A DNA stretch of 64,000 nucleotides from Rhabditoides inermis (lineage: Eukaryota > Nematoda > Chromadorea > Rhabditida > Rhabditidae), in contig CAWZYM010000360.1 of NCBI GenBank assembly GCA_963966185.1, positions 153,501 to 217,500 of the forward strand, given 5' to 3'. Position 1 is the stretch's first letter, and every line of letters begins with the position of its first letter. Below the pieces are notes generated by a model that saw nothing but the letters and a program-made list of their open reading frames with translations, made no database searches and was not told the origin of the DNA. This document shows, piece after piece, positions 34,714-47,230 of this stretch. Made by a program: the position numbers and the translations under genes.

Positions 34714-36473
34714 CCATCCTGTTTACTATGTACATAGATTTTTTGCTTCAGAAAGTAATGTCTATCTGATTGATAGTATTCGTTCATATAATATAACCTG
34801 TGACTCACCTGCTCGAAATTCATCCTTCTGTCGTTATATATTATGACCAGCGACATATATTGTATGTTGTAGACGCGATTGATTGATTAAGTGAAAGAGA
34901 GAAGGAGAAAGAGAAAGATAAAGAGAAGGAGAAAGAGAGAGATAAAGAAAAGGAGGGAAAGAGAAATAAAGAGAAGAAGGAAGAGAGATAAGGAGAAAAG
35001 GAGAGAGATGAAAAAATGGTATGAAAGAGATTGAAAGACAGCGTGAGAGAGAACAGTTTCTCTGTCAACAGAGAAGAAAAGAGAGTGCAGAATGACGGTA
35101 ATTTGAACATGAAGCAGACTTCTTTTTTTATTTATTAGTTTCTGGTTTCTTTTGGTTTCTTTTTTTGAAGCACATATAACAAAGTAGCCACTGAGTCTTT
35201 TCAAAGTATTATTTTCATCATAAAAAAAGCAATCGACTTATTCTTGTTTGTTCTCTCGGTAGCAGTCGTAGTTCACACAAATTTCAAAGTGATGTGCTCA
35301 AATCGGGATGTGAGTTATATGAAAATTAAATAGAACAGCAAGTTCTCGACCCGCATGAATTATAAATTCTGTGAGAGTCTGACGTTCATAGAGCAAATAG
35401 GGTATCACTGAAATTTTTCGACCGTTTTACATGTATTATATGTCCGTTTCAAATAAAAATTATCCAAACCTTCCACTACTTACGTTGAAAACAAGTACAC
35501 GGTCTAAAACATCCATCGATAGTGAATAGTATAAAATAACGATCCTTGTTTGAAGTGAATAAAGAGAAGTCATAAATAGTCATGAAGTCGCTAATATATC
35601 AAAAAAATTATAAAACAAAGTTGCCTTATTTGCATCCCATAGAACAGTTGTTAGAATTGCAGAGAAGAGATAGGGATACTGTTAGAACTGCGTAATATTC
35701 CATGTGATTGTTAGCAACGACGCAATCAGCCACTCATTGCCATAACAAGTGCTTGTGTTACTGTTTTCGCTGTAAATATAATTAACAATAATAATAATAG
35801 TTTTTTTTTCATAAGCATTTGTGGTGAAAACACGGGATAGAAGGAACTACAATACGATGATCGGGAGGCACAGAAGCCCCCGTCGTCGGTCCGTATCCCT
35901 GCGACCCGATACAACCGCACTCTCCCCAGAAATCAGAGTTAACATGATCTATGTAGGGAAAGTGCAATCTCATCACCCGAAACAAGATAAAAGTGAGTGA
36001 GAAAAACGGTCCAAATGTGCCGTTCGCCACCACTGAATAAGAGTTGCCCCAGCTTCATATTTTAGAAATCAATGGGATCTTGTATGTTAAGTGAACTCGA
36101 AATAGTGTCATTTTTGATATGAAATTTATATGATTATTTAAGCTTTTCCTGAATTGGTGTTTACTTGATATGTAAAAGTGAACTAATCTCTCTTTTTCCA
36201 CTAGCGAGAGGGCGGATTTGGATTTATAAGTGGCATAGCTCCATAGCTGTAGTATAAAACCATGCAAGGTTGGATCAAGTGTGAAAATTGAATACATGTG
36301 ATGATGTCGTTGTTATCATAATATCCTGTTATGTTATCCGGTTCATGGATATCTGTGAAGTATTACGATGATTGAAACGTAATGTCTGATTCATCACTGA
36401 CCTGTCTCTTCATCTCACACACTTTTTCGCCTCTTTTCTGTATGACTCTCTCTGATTACGCGTTATCTCGTCG

Positions 36474-36542
<69 letters not shown>

Positions 36543-36924
36543 CATTTTAGAGTCTTCAGCCCAGAAACTGCGATGATACCCACTTGTAGATGTGAAACCA
36601 AACAGATCTAGTCCCCAGAACATCTCGTCTCTCTTTCTCGTTGTTCTGCCGGTCGAAAAAGAAGCGTGATAATAGCGAGCAAGATGTGAACACGCGACTT
36701 TTACTTGAAGCTTAATAGCTGCTTGAGTAGTTGAAAATCGAATCTAATCATGGTCACTGCTCATCTCTTTGTCCTTCCTCCTTCTGCCTTCTCATTCCCC
36801 GACCGTCATTTCTCCGCAATGGCTCGTCTCGCGTGGCGGTCAGTCCATTTCCCCCTTCCCTCCTCTCTTTCCCGGTCTATCCGTCGCTCTGTTCCCGTCT
36901 GTTATCGATCACTCAGTTCTCCAT
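34714..36924. other. Intergenic, repeats and leader of copy 2
   Basis: GA-rich low complexity lies at 34885-35060. A minus-strand stretch at 35920-35740 ends in A-run plus TTATTATTATTG and resembles a retroelement 3' tail. A TC microsatellite lies at 36480-36540. The pyrimidine-rich leader of prominin-type copy 2 lies at 36730-36924. Confidence 0.5.
36480..36540. repeat. TC microsatellite
   Basis: An almost pure CT run of about 60 bp. Confidence 0.95.
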
Positions 36925-39900
36925 ATGATACCTTCTGCCCCTTCCAGGCTGTTGTTGCTTCTCCTCATGTGTCCATTTCTTCTCGGAGCCGTTCCCAAAG
37001 CCACATTTATCAAGCGTCTGTCGAAAAAGAGTGAGTAACATGGAATGTTGTGAGTTGTATTGAACCTACGTCTCAAAACGATCAAAAAGCTGCTAGGAGT
37101 AGAAACACTCATCTAAATGCGTACGGGTTGAGGTCTCATGCAGACTCTGCATTTACAGCATTCCAAATGCATGGAATTCGGTTCTTTGTTAGAGACATGA
37201 TGCTTGGCACCCAGTGCAATGCATGAAGCATATTTCGGGTAGTTTAGAAAACCACTCGACGAATGGTGCTTTGGTTCAGATAAACGCCTCTCTTCCCTCA
37301 AATTAATCGATATTCATCGATGATCGATCGATATCAATCGATATTTCGTGTATATTGTATGATTTGTTCGCTTTTCTACTTTTTAGTTTTTCAAGCGTTA
37401 AAACTGCCAAACAATACGTGCTTTTCAGACTGCACTGCCTACTCGCACATAGTTCGTCCGGTGTCTCATTTGTGGAACAGCACCGAGTGGCAGGACAGAC
37501 TTCTGGATGCGACGGCAGAATTCCTCGCACCGGACACAAGAGACTTCCCACATCCATCCGAGGAAACGATAAGAGGAGTGCTGGAGGTATGCGAATGGTA
37601 GATGTAGACTGATGATGAACAATGTTAAGTACGCGTTTGGTATCAGTAACGACACGTCGTTCGAAGATTTGGTTCATGAAATTGAAGAAATCATTCCGGT
37701 CAGATTATCTTTGAAATACGTTACGTCTGATAATTTTGGTTTTAGCAAACCTCGGTTACCGTATCTGTCGTTTTCGGAATGTTGTCGTGCGTTAGTGCAA
37801 TAGCAGTTATTGCCTACATAATATGCATCTCTAAGAAAAAGAAAAATGGACAGGTAAAAAGATATCACATAAATAAGAACTACATGAACGTATTCAGGCA
37901 TCGAGAACGATTTCTTATCTTTCGAACGAGCAGTCGGTTGTTATTCCATCACTTCCGAAAGACTTCTCTCTACAGATATTTGTTTTGAAGGTGCTTGCTA
38001 TATTATCAAGCAGTTATTAACTTCTGTTTACAGATAGCGATTGCTGTGATTTCGATTGTCACTCTTACATTTGTTTTTGCTTCGATTGTGTATGTCAGTG
38101 CATTCTTCCACACTCACAACAAAATCAGCGCTGATTTGTCCAAAAACATCAACTTCCAGGTCAAAAGTAGGTTACAGTCAAGAACAGTCTCATTGTATCT
38201 GTAACAGGGATTTACTATGAACTGGAAGAGTTTATGTGTGTCATTCGAAAATCAGTCGAGAATCCGAAAGCTAATATGATAACTGCGCTCAATGGTGTTA
38301 TCATCAAACAGGTGAAACTATATGTTCAATGAGGTACTAATTATCTATTTATATAGCTACATGAAGTGAACACAACAGTATTGAGCAATACTCATCATGA
38401 AGAGTTGGCGGTACTGAATTTAAAAAAAAACTATGTGATTCTGTATTCCAGAAAAATCTTATCAATCATTTCGAAAACACAGACACAGAAAATATTCATT
38501 TGCAGATAGAACAATTATTAAAAAAAGAGGTATTAAGTAACAAAAAAAGGAAAACAAATGAGCTACTTTTTTTTTAGAGAAAAGGCGAACTTAAAAAGCG
38601 AGATGTATACATGGATATAGTCAATTCGAGAAAAGCGTTTTACGACAAGTATCGAAAACATTTTCATCTTGCGCAACTCGATACAGTATGTCATTCGATA
38701 GTTGTTTGTGATTGTTTCTTGTTCAGAAAAGTCCATACAACGTCCACAACATTCTCGATTACAACGTACATTCTTTCACCAAACAAGTGTTGAGAACAAA
38801 GTTTGATCGGCCGAAAAACATGTTGTCAAAAGAGGTAAATACAAGAATCAATTACTTTGCACTTTACCAAAACAATACAGATCTACAATGAATTGTACAA
38901 TATTGACAAAGAAGTCGAATTCTTTATAGGGCGCAAACTTGAGGTGCGATCTAAACGAAGAATCATTGATGTAAAGTATTAAGACACAATACACAATCAC
39001 AAACAATTCTGCTATGGATATGATTGTGGCTATAATGATAATACAACTGGCTGCGTTTCTTCTGACAATTGCACTATACTTTGCGCCATGTATGTTGTTG
39101 TTCAAATGCGATTTAAAAACAAACAATGTCTTTCAGTGAACCCGAAAGTTATAATGAGTTGTTCAATCTGTGTTTTTGTTCTGATGCTCATCCCAACAAT
39201 TTACTCATCGTAATTACTTTGTTTTTTCTATAATTATACATTTCACATCATAGACACGTGATACAATTTGCTAATGTGCGTCACTTCGGCTGCAACCACT
39301 TTGATCGAAACAAACAAAACATTTGGAACATTGCGGGAGGTTTTAACGAGTCATTTTTGCAGAGAAATATTCTGTAAGTTAATAATTGTTTAAAGACTCA
39401 TTTATCTACTTAGAAATCTAAACGATTGCTACAAACACGATGGATCCGTTTTCTTCGAGCCATATACAGATCGAGCTTTGCAAGGTTCGTTTTTTTTACG
39501 TTTCTGAAATGACATATATTTTGAAAGGTGTTCGTGACGACCTCTCAACAACTATTAAAGTCATTGAAACTATCTCAATCAAACATGCAACTGGTATTCT
39601 CGCAAAGTTAATGGTACAGTGATAGAAAATTGTGTTGAGTGAACTTTTTGTTCCAGGATCTGAAAACTTTGTACATTGAATTTGATCAAAAGGTCAACGA
39701 TACTATAAAACGATGCCAACCTGTGAGAACCATCTTTGGAATACACGAAGAATCTATCAAATGTTTCGAGTCCGACGACAAAGTTTTGATTATGGAAGAG
39801 TTGAAGGATGTCAATAATGCCATTCGAGACTTCAAGGTTTGGGAATTTTGAAAAAAAAACTTTGTACTCTGTCTGTTATTAGATAATGTGGAATCGTGAT

Positions 39901-42900
39901 TACGGTTCAATGAGCAAGAACTTATCGTCATTTGATGATCTCAAAAACAAGCTAGAAAGTACAATGAGCGATCCTGGTATCAATTCCCTGTTAGCACCGA
40001 TAAATAGCAGTACGACTTCAATCAAGGTTATCATTTAGTAATGTTTTTTTCATTGACATTTTTTATAGACGACTTTGATGAGAGCATTGCCGAAAGAATG
40101 TCAGATGACTACCATTTACAACAACATTCTCGTTCGCATTTGCAATCAAATTAAACCATTTTATCTTGTTGTACAAACGTTGTGTGAGTTATACTTCATC
40201 TTTAAAAAAATCTTAAGATTCATTCAGATATATACAATGCAAATCTTTGGTTGATTGGTATTGTGTATGTGTTGATCAGTGTTCTCAGAAACTTGCAACC
40301 AGTCAGGGTCAGATCAAAAAACTCGAAGGTAGTTTTCTCCCTTATTTCTATCATCAACTTAATTTTCAATTGAGCGCAAATTGAACGGTGCAAAACAGAA
40401 GAAGTTCGGGAACAGCGTGGGAATTTCACTGGTGAATTTTTGAAATTGATAAGCTGATTTTCGAAATTGTTTCTTTCAGGACTGCATAGCGATTGATCCT
40501 CGAAAGGCTTACAAGGAGTTTCTGAAACCAGTAGTGATAGCTAAATCAACGGAGAAAACATCGGAAAGCAAAGTATCGATATCGAATATGGGAGAAGTGA
40601 ACGAATCGAAAAAAACCCGTTGCTGATCCAACCGTGGTTGATTTGGGCTGGCCAGGAGATCACAACTACTTTAATGGAAACTGGGCAGTTCCTATGGGAC
40701 AGGCACACAAGTATATTTATTTACTAATGTTTAAATCTGATAAATGAAATGCAGATACATAATGACTGCTGCTCCGACCGCTGACACTGCCATTGACTTC
40801 TGGCATGTGGTCTTTCGATACAACTGCAAAGCAATTGTCATGCTATGCGACTTTGTTGAGAAGGAAAATGGAAAGTCGGTCGAGAAGTGCTTTGAATATT
40901 GGAACGAGAAAACACATCGAGTTTTCAAAAACCAATACGCCAAGTATAAGGTACAGAGAGTACCTACTAAGTACTGTTTTGTGATGTATCTTAAACAATA
41001 ACTTCTACAGATCAAGTGTACTGCTGTGAAAAAGTCTGTTATCAAAAATGTCAAACATCTCATTTTCTTTATTTCGAAGTGAGTGACTCATAAATACATT
41101 AAACTACATATGTACTGTACATTTAGTGGATATGTGACGAAAAAAGTTGAACTGATTCAATACACTGGCTGGCAAGACTGCCTCGCTCCTGAAAAACCTG
41201 AAGAGATGGCAGAAGTGATGAAAACGATATACGAAAAGATTGGACACACGGACGAGCCAGTGGTCGTCCAATGCGCCGACGGACTAGGAAGGAGCGCCGC
41301 TTTTGTCGGTAAGCAGACCATTGCGAACATTTACACTTATATCACTTTGAGGAATTGATGTTCTTATGGGAATAGTCGACTCCGATCCGAATCCTGCATC
41401 TTCTGATCTGATCAAGGTGGTGTTTTTTCTTCTTACCCTGTTTTCATATTTTGTCTATTTTTGATGATGCGTCAATTCCGAACGAATAGCTACACTAACA
41501 AGTGGCAGTACTATTTCACCTACATTTGCTTCTTCCAGTTTCACGTTTTGGTAAATACTAATCAATAGACTTTATGAAATACTCATTATAGAATCTCACT
41601 TATGGCGAAGTGTCGAAAATCTACAACTACATAAAAGATCGGAAAGCTTCGTTTGTGGAGAAAATGAAAGCTGCATCGACTGCTGAAGACTACATTGCTC
41701 TGAAGGAGAGAAGAGTGAAAACGGCAAAGAGCTACATTGAATTCCAAAACACCAATGACAAAAAGGGCAAAAAGAAAAAGGAATCGTCATCGGAGAAAGA
41801 GAGGGTACGTCCAGTTGGAACAATTTCACAAAAGTCATGATAACTGTAGAACTTGTCTGGAACTTATCTCAAAGGCTGCATTGACGAATATCTTCTGGGC
41901 AAACGATTAGGAGCAGGCACCTACGGAGAGGTCTATCAAGCAACTAAGGAGAAAGAAGACTCGAAAATGATAACAATTTCGAAAGATAATGAAGTCGAAG
42001 TGAAGTATGCAGTCAAGACAGAGAAACGCGGAATCACATGTTCATCACTCATTGTACGTTATTTGCGATGTTCCGATTGTTTCGAATGGCATTTCAGTCG
42101 GAAATTTATGTTCTCATGGATGTTTCCACAAACGTGGTCGAAAACAGAAATCAAATTGTACAGTACGTTGACAAAGGTGATATCTGATGTATATGAATGA
42201 TTCACAATATTTGTTTAGGCCGAACTGCGAGCTTCGATTTCTTAGTCATGAGTCTGGTCGGCAAATCTCTCAGCACTATCCAGCAACATGCGCCTAAGAA
42301 ACTCAAGTACTTTATCATTTTTTTCTACAGATGTTTTTTTTTATTGTATTCCAGCTCGTTTTCGGCTATGTATATCTCCATACAGTCTTTCAACGCAATT
42401 CATCAGCTGCACCGGTGTGGATTCATTCACAGGTAAAATTACGACAATTGAACTGTATAGTACTGTTAGATTTCCAGAGATATCAAACCCGGTAACTTTG
42501 CAATCGGTGGAAAGAAGAACGAGAAAGTTGTGTTCATTCTCGACTTTGGATTGACTAAGAGAAGCCTTGATACACAAGGAAAACTCGCATGTCGGAGGGG
42601 CAAAGAAACCGGATTCGTCGGAACTATGCGGTGACAGCTTGTTAGCATAAAAACAAACATGAAATATCATTCCAGATATGCTCCTCGGGTTGCCCACGAA
42701 ATGAAAAAGCAGAACTCTTGCGACGATATCGAGTCGTGGCTTTACATGAGCATCGAGGTATGTGAGATTGACATTACGGTCCAAGATATCTTTTCAGATG
42801 TTCCAAAAGCTGCCGTGGAAAGGAAATGTGAACTCGGACCAAGTACTGGAAAGTAAATGCAATCTGATGGATGGGAAATGTGAGTAAAGTTTGCAATGAC

Positions 42901-43333
42901 GTCATCATTACTATCTCAGCACTTTAGACTGGCGTTCGATGTGTAACAACGGCCTTCCGATCGCCTTTCTACACCTCATCAGGTTGGTTGATTCTCGAAT
43001 ATTCCATTGACGTTGTGTTCAGAATGATCGCAGTATTGAACCCGGCAGAGGCGCCGGATTACAGAAAGCTGATGCATGTGATGATGGGAGCAGAGTGCGA
43101 CTGCGATGTGAGTAGAGCGACATACTCGATGACGTCATTCTGTGATATGATTACTTTGAAGCTCGATCTGTACTGGATTCGATCTCCCAAAATACACGAC
43201 AAGGCGCAATACGAGGTTTTTTCTCCTTTCTTCAACTTCTTTCGAACATGTTTTCCAGTCGCTTGCTACTCGCGCAACTTCGAGGGACAAGAAAGCAATT
43301 CTCGCCAGCTTCACTTCCCTCGGTCGATTCTAG
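36925..43333 (+). pseudogene. Prominin-PTP-kinase gene, copy 2 (one frameshift)
   Basis: It has the same 40-exon plan as the copy at 47231: prominin-like part 36925-40328, linker and PTP about 40375-41554, kinase about 41851-43333 (TAG). I compared every exon. All keep frame except the linker exon starting near 40480. There, the run at 40609-40615 has seven A where copy 3 has AAAGAA, a +1 shift giving a stop a few codons later. Kinase DFG is followed by LTKRS rather than LAKRS. Acceptors of two exons are weakened (GTATTAAG for GTATTCAG). A homopolymer sequencing error would make this a functional gene, so pseudogene status is tentative. Confidence 0.75.
37306..37345. promoter_or_regulatory. 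ATCGAT cluster in intron 1, copy 2
   Basis: AATCGATATTCATCGATG and CGATCGATATCAATCGAT lie next to each other, in the same intron and order as in copies 1 and 3. Confidence 0.4.
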
Positions 43334-44116
43334 ATATAGTTGAAAGAACTTTAACTTACCACTTACGATTTCGTTTGAGATGTTAAGAAGATTACACTTG
43401 AAAGTAATCAAACTAAAATCTTCCAATTGTATTACGTGTAAACTGCAAATAAATTATTCCATACAACACTCAAAAAAAAAACTTTTCTCGTGAATTTTGG
43501 TGCAAAAGCCATTTGCGAGTTGCAAGCCACCTAATAAAAATGAATACGAAGTAACCTCATTCCGTGGACAAAAGTAAGCCAGAAACACATCATATATGTG
43601 TACACATTAGTTTCCACTTTGAGCAGTTGATTGTCTTGTTCGGCAGACTTGGTCGCCTGCCAATGTTCACTCTCATTCCTCGGACAATCGGCCGCCCTTC
43701 TCAGTATCCGATTCTGGATGATGTTTCGCAGCGCCTCGTTGTAGTAGAAGGTGACAAGGCTGCAAACGAGTCTAATTGTGCTATCGGGATTGATGCAACA
43801 GCTATGTTACAGTGGCCGCAGACAAAGAAGAGAGAGAAGATAGAAGAAGGGAGGGAGTTCATATAGTTCAAATACATAATACATAGTACAGTTCTGAACT
43901 CAAATCGTAACAAATAGTTTAGAAGTATAGTAATCCACGGCGCCAGCTTAACAATACTTCATAACATTTCAACTCAACAATCCATAAATATATTGTGAGT
44001 ATATTGTGTGCATATATTGTGAGATGAGACACTCAATCGATGGAGGATGGAGCGGGGCAGACAGTCTTTTGTGTTCCAAATTCCGTCAGCTTCTCTATTC
44101 GTCTTTTTGTTCTCTA

Positions 44117-44160
<44 letters not shown>

Positions 44161-44398
44161 TCAACCACACAATGGTTTGTTGCGAATCCGAGTCTGTGAC
44201 TGCTACGTTCATGTCGTGCGCAAAGGGCACATGTAATGGGAGAAACCAGAGAGATCATTGGCGGATAGCAAAATTTGAAAATTACAAGGATGATACAGCG
44301 GGGTTAGGATACTGTAAGAGCGATAAAATCAGGGTTCGAAAACAAGTAAGCATAAGCTGGGTATTGCGCAGTTTTGCACTTCGAGAAAAGCTTCAAAA
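43334..44398. other. Intergenic after copy 2
   Basis: An open plus frame at 43564-43866 (with LPMFTLIPRTIGRPSQYPIL) has no splice or family support. A TC/CA microsatellite lies at 44121-44160. Similarity between copies 2 and 3 ends near 43420. Confidence 0.4.
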
Positions 44399-45013
44399 AT
44401 GACTACTATTTACAAGACGATTAAGTTCGACATTGACACCCGCCACATTCCGACCACGCACGCGTTTCAGCACTTGGAGCATGAAGGTTTGATTCACAAT
44501 CAGAATGATCTGAAAAAAACCCAACATCTTTTTAGAAGATTCATGGCCATGTGGATGAGCTGGTGCAGTATCTCTGGCAGCCTATCGACACGAGCGAGTT
44601 CGGTATGTACAGTACGCCCATCTTCTACCGTACTAGTCAATCGTCAGTGAAGGTCGTGTTCATCCCGGACGACATGTTCGAGGACAGAGAGACACGCGAG
44701 TTCTGGGTGAGCCACAGCCAGCACCCCGGCCCGGAGATGTGATCTCCGAATTCGGAGAGTTGGTCGCAGGAATCGCCAATGCGGCCATTCTGGAGGGAAA
44801 GGTGATATACCTCATAGCGCAAACATTCACTTATCATCTCTAGATGACCGAGGGACTCTACGCTGTCACAGTGCGCGTCTACCGCTATTGCCAGCAAGTC
44901 ACTGACGAGGAGCCTGATATGAAGGAGGAGGAGGAGGAGGAGAACGGCAATCGGTCGGAAGATGACACCAATTTTCCCCCCCCCCCTTGTAGTGTGATTC
45001 CATTACCACGATA
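44399..45013 (+). CDS. Uncharacterised, possibly decayed gene
   Basis: Four coding-like blocks are seen: MTTIYKTIKFDIDTRHIPTT from 44399; KIHGHVDELVQYLWQP and onward to IPDDMFEDRETREFWVSHSQ at 44540-44742; DVISEFGELVAGIANAAILE at about 44737-44801; and MTEGLYAVTVRVYRYCQQVT with an acidic Glu run at 44844-45013 (TAG). Donors GGTTTGA and GGTGATA and acceptors TTTTTAG and CTCTAG separate some of them. The second and third blocks are in different frames with no clear intron, so it is either shifted or misread. Conserved-looking acidic/aromatic composition suggests a real protein, but I do not recognise the family. Confidence 0.35.
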
Positions 45014-45072
45014 GAGTAGGAATTTACTTGCTGCGGTGAAACATTCGGTACAGCGTGTTGCAATCGATATTT

Positions 45073-45074
<2 letters not shown>

Positions 45075-45137
<63 letters not shown>
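45075..45137. repeat. CA microsatellite
   Basis: An uninterrupted CA run of about 63 bp. Confidence 0.95.
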
Positions 45138-45139
<2 letters not shown>

Positions 45140-45160
45140 AAGTCAGCATGCAAATCGGAA

Positions 45161-46312
45161 ATTATGTCTCCGTTACTCTACGACATAAATCGCTTAAGAC
45201 TCCTGCATAAGTAGGGACCGGTTTATGCTTATGCGGATGGCCTTTGAGGCCCACGAATATACAATCATTGCGCGAGCAACTGATAGGACACGGTTCGTAA
45301 ACGTGGGCCAATGTTCGATGGGGCGAAAAGGGGCTCTCTCTCTCAACGGCGGCTCTTCTCTATGGGGACAGTGGAGGGGAGCTTGTCGAGGGTGCCGCAT
45401 CCTGTTCTTCGGGGAAGAGAGCGGCAAGTCCGACTGTCGCCGCGAGTTTGTCTCCTCCGAGCTCGTCCCGCGAACGTTCACGAATCGCTGTCACCTCCAT
45501 CTTACCGTACCTGTAAATAGATCATTAGCTTCCCTGGGAAAAGGGCCGCTTGCCTGAAGGGGAGCTAAAAGATAACTGAGTCGGTGTTTTACTGAGCGCA
45601 ACAGTGTAATTCAATCACTGATCTAGTTCATCAAACGAACCGCCGAATGACTCATCTACAAGAGTAGACAAAAACTCATAGGGAGCTCAGTGATTAATAA
45701 ATTGAGCGGTCGCGGAGTTCCGCTTCCTCCGCACAATACGTGCGGGGCGAGGGAAAGGGGACCAGAACAGTAGGTAGATACTCACACCTGCCATGGCTAG
45801 TACAACATATTTGCGAAATCGGATGTATACGCGAGCAATGTATTAAAAAAACTGAGTGGCCATTACTCGCGTTCTTGAGTAGAGTAGCCGGAAAAAGGAC
45901 ACAACGCGTGACAGTACAGCTATGTAGTAGCAATATGAAGATTACTGTTCTGCCCTAGGTTTTAATCTTACAAACATGCGGAACTCGAGCATCTTTGGAT
46001 CAGAACACAAAACAGGGTATGTCGCTGAACTGTCTAATCGAGTTACTCGCTATCCTCGGCGAGGGTCGCGCTCACTTGGAGGGCGGGCGGGAATAATCGT
46101 CTTCAGGGATGGGAGGGAGGGAAAGCAAAAACCTTGAATGGCTTTTCATCTCGCCGCCGGCGCGGTGCAATTCGCGGGAGTGTTGCACCGACCGCAGCAC
46201 TACGCACTACGTAACACTACTCATACCTCCGCCCTAAACCGTATTATGTCTCCGTTACTCTACGACATAAATCGCTTAAGACTCCGGCATAAGTAGGGAC
46301 CGGTTTATGCTT
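45161..46312. repeat. 1.08 kb interval bounded by 70-bp direct repeats
   Basis: 45161-45230 and 46243-46312 are the same 70-bp sequence with a single mismatch (CTCCTGC against CTCCGGC), starting ATTATGTCTCCGTTACTCT. The repeat holds a small inversion, CATAAATCG against GTTTATG. Interior: no recognised coding, several GC-rich stretches. It could be a tandem duplication with diverged interior or a small element with terminal direct repeats. Confidence 0.6.
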
Positions 46313-47230
46313 GAAACATGCAAAGGGAGATGTGTGCTCTACCTCGCAATCAGAGAGGACCTCATGTGGGAAGGGGTCACACACCAACCTTGTATTTCCT
46401 CCCGCTGCTGACTCCATTTCCGCATATGAGACGATACATCGGGCAGATCGGGGCGGCAGATCGGAGCCCTGTGAAGCGATAGTGGATATTCGCTACAAAC
46501 GTTCCAATTGCGGAGTGCATGTGAGGGAAAAAGAGAGAGAGAGAGCGAGACGTGCAGAGAAAAGCGAGACAGTGCTGCCTGTTCGAAGAGGACAGAGATC
46601 CTGCAGACAAAGGAGGCGGGGCCTGGCTTCTGCTCCTGCACACTTCATATTGCCAGTCTGCCTTTTTCAAAACACATCGTCTTTCATTTCCCGTTTGATC
46701 TTCGTTTCGCTCGCGCGCCGCGTCGATTTCTACCCAAAGAAGAACCCTCACATACACGGGAAACCAAAGATGTCCTTCCAACACCTTCCCATATTCTCAC
46801 AATACTTCATCAGACAGCCAATTTTGGCTATTTCCATAACCTAGAATACGGCGACGCTCCAGCAGACTTTATCCGATCGGATATACTAGTGTATCCGATC
46901 GGATATACCTACCAGACTCGACACTGCCAAATCAACAGTCCTTCACAAATCAACACAAATCATGTCCCAACACTAACAACAACCTAAAATACATCATTTC
47001 TCTTAATTTGAATACTATAGCATAAAGATGAAAAATTACTTCGTCAACCCAAAATTGTATCCGATCGGATACGGTTTTATAGACGATTTTGACGAGCTCA
47101 TTCCCCGACCGTCATTTCTCCGCAATGGCTCGTCTCGCGTGGCGGTCAGTCCATTTCCCCCTCCCCTCCTCTCTTTCCCGGTCTATCCGTCGTTCTGTTC
47201 CCGTCTGTTATCGATCACTCACTTCTCCAT
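46313..47230. other. Upstream region of copy 3
   Basis: GA-rich sequence at about 46530-46570. Two palindromes lie at 46870-46905 and a third at 47058-47071. From 47099 the leader shared with copies 1 and 2 begins. No gene is seen. Confidence 0.4.
46870..46905. promoter_or_regulatory. Paired 14-bp palindromes TATCCGATCGGATA
   Basis: Two perfect copies (46870-46883 and 46892-46905) are separated by TACTAGTG, so the whole block is nearly symmetric. A third copy is at 47058-47071, 160 bp before the start of the prominin-PTP-kinase copy 3. Confidence 0.45.

Noticed and set aside
36769..37038. Longer N-terminus for copy 2 beginning MSFLLLPSH
   Set aside because: The extended frame is not conserved in copy 3, whose similarity begins only at 47099; the ATG at 36925/47231 gives a normal signal peptide.
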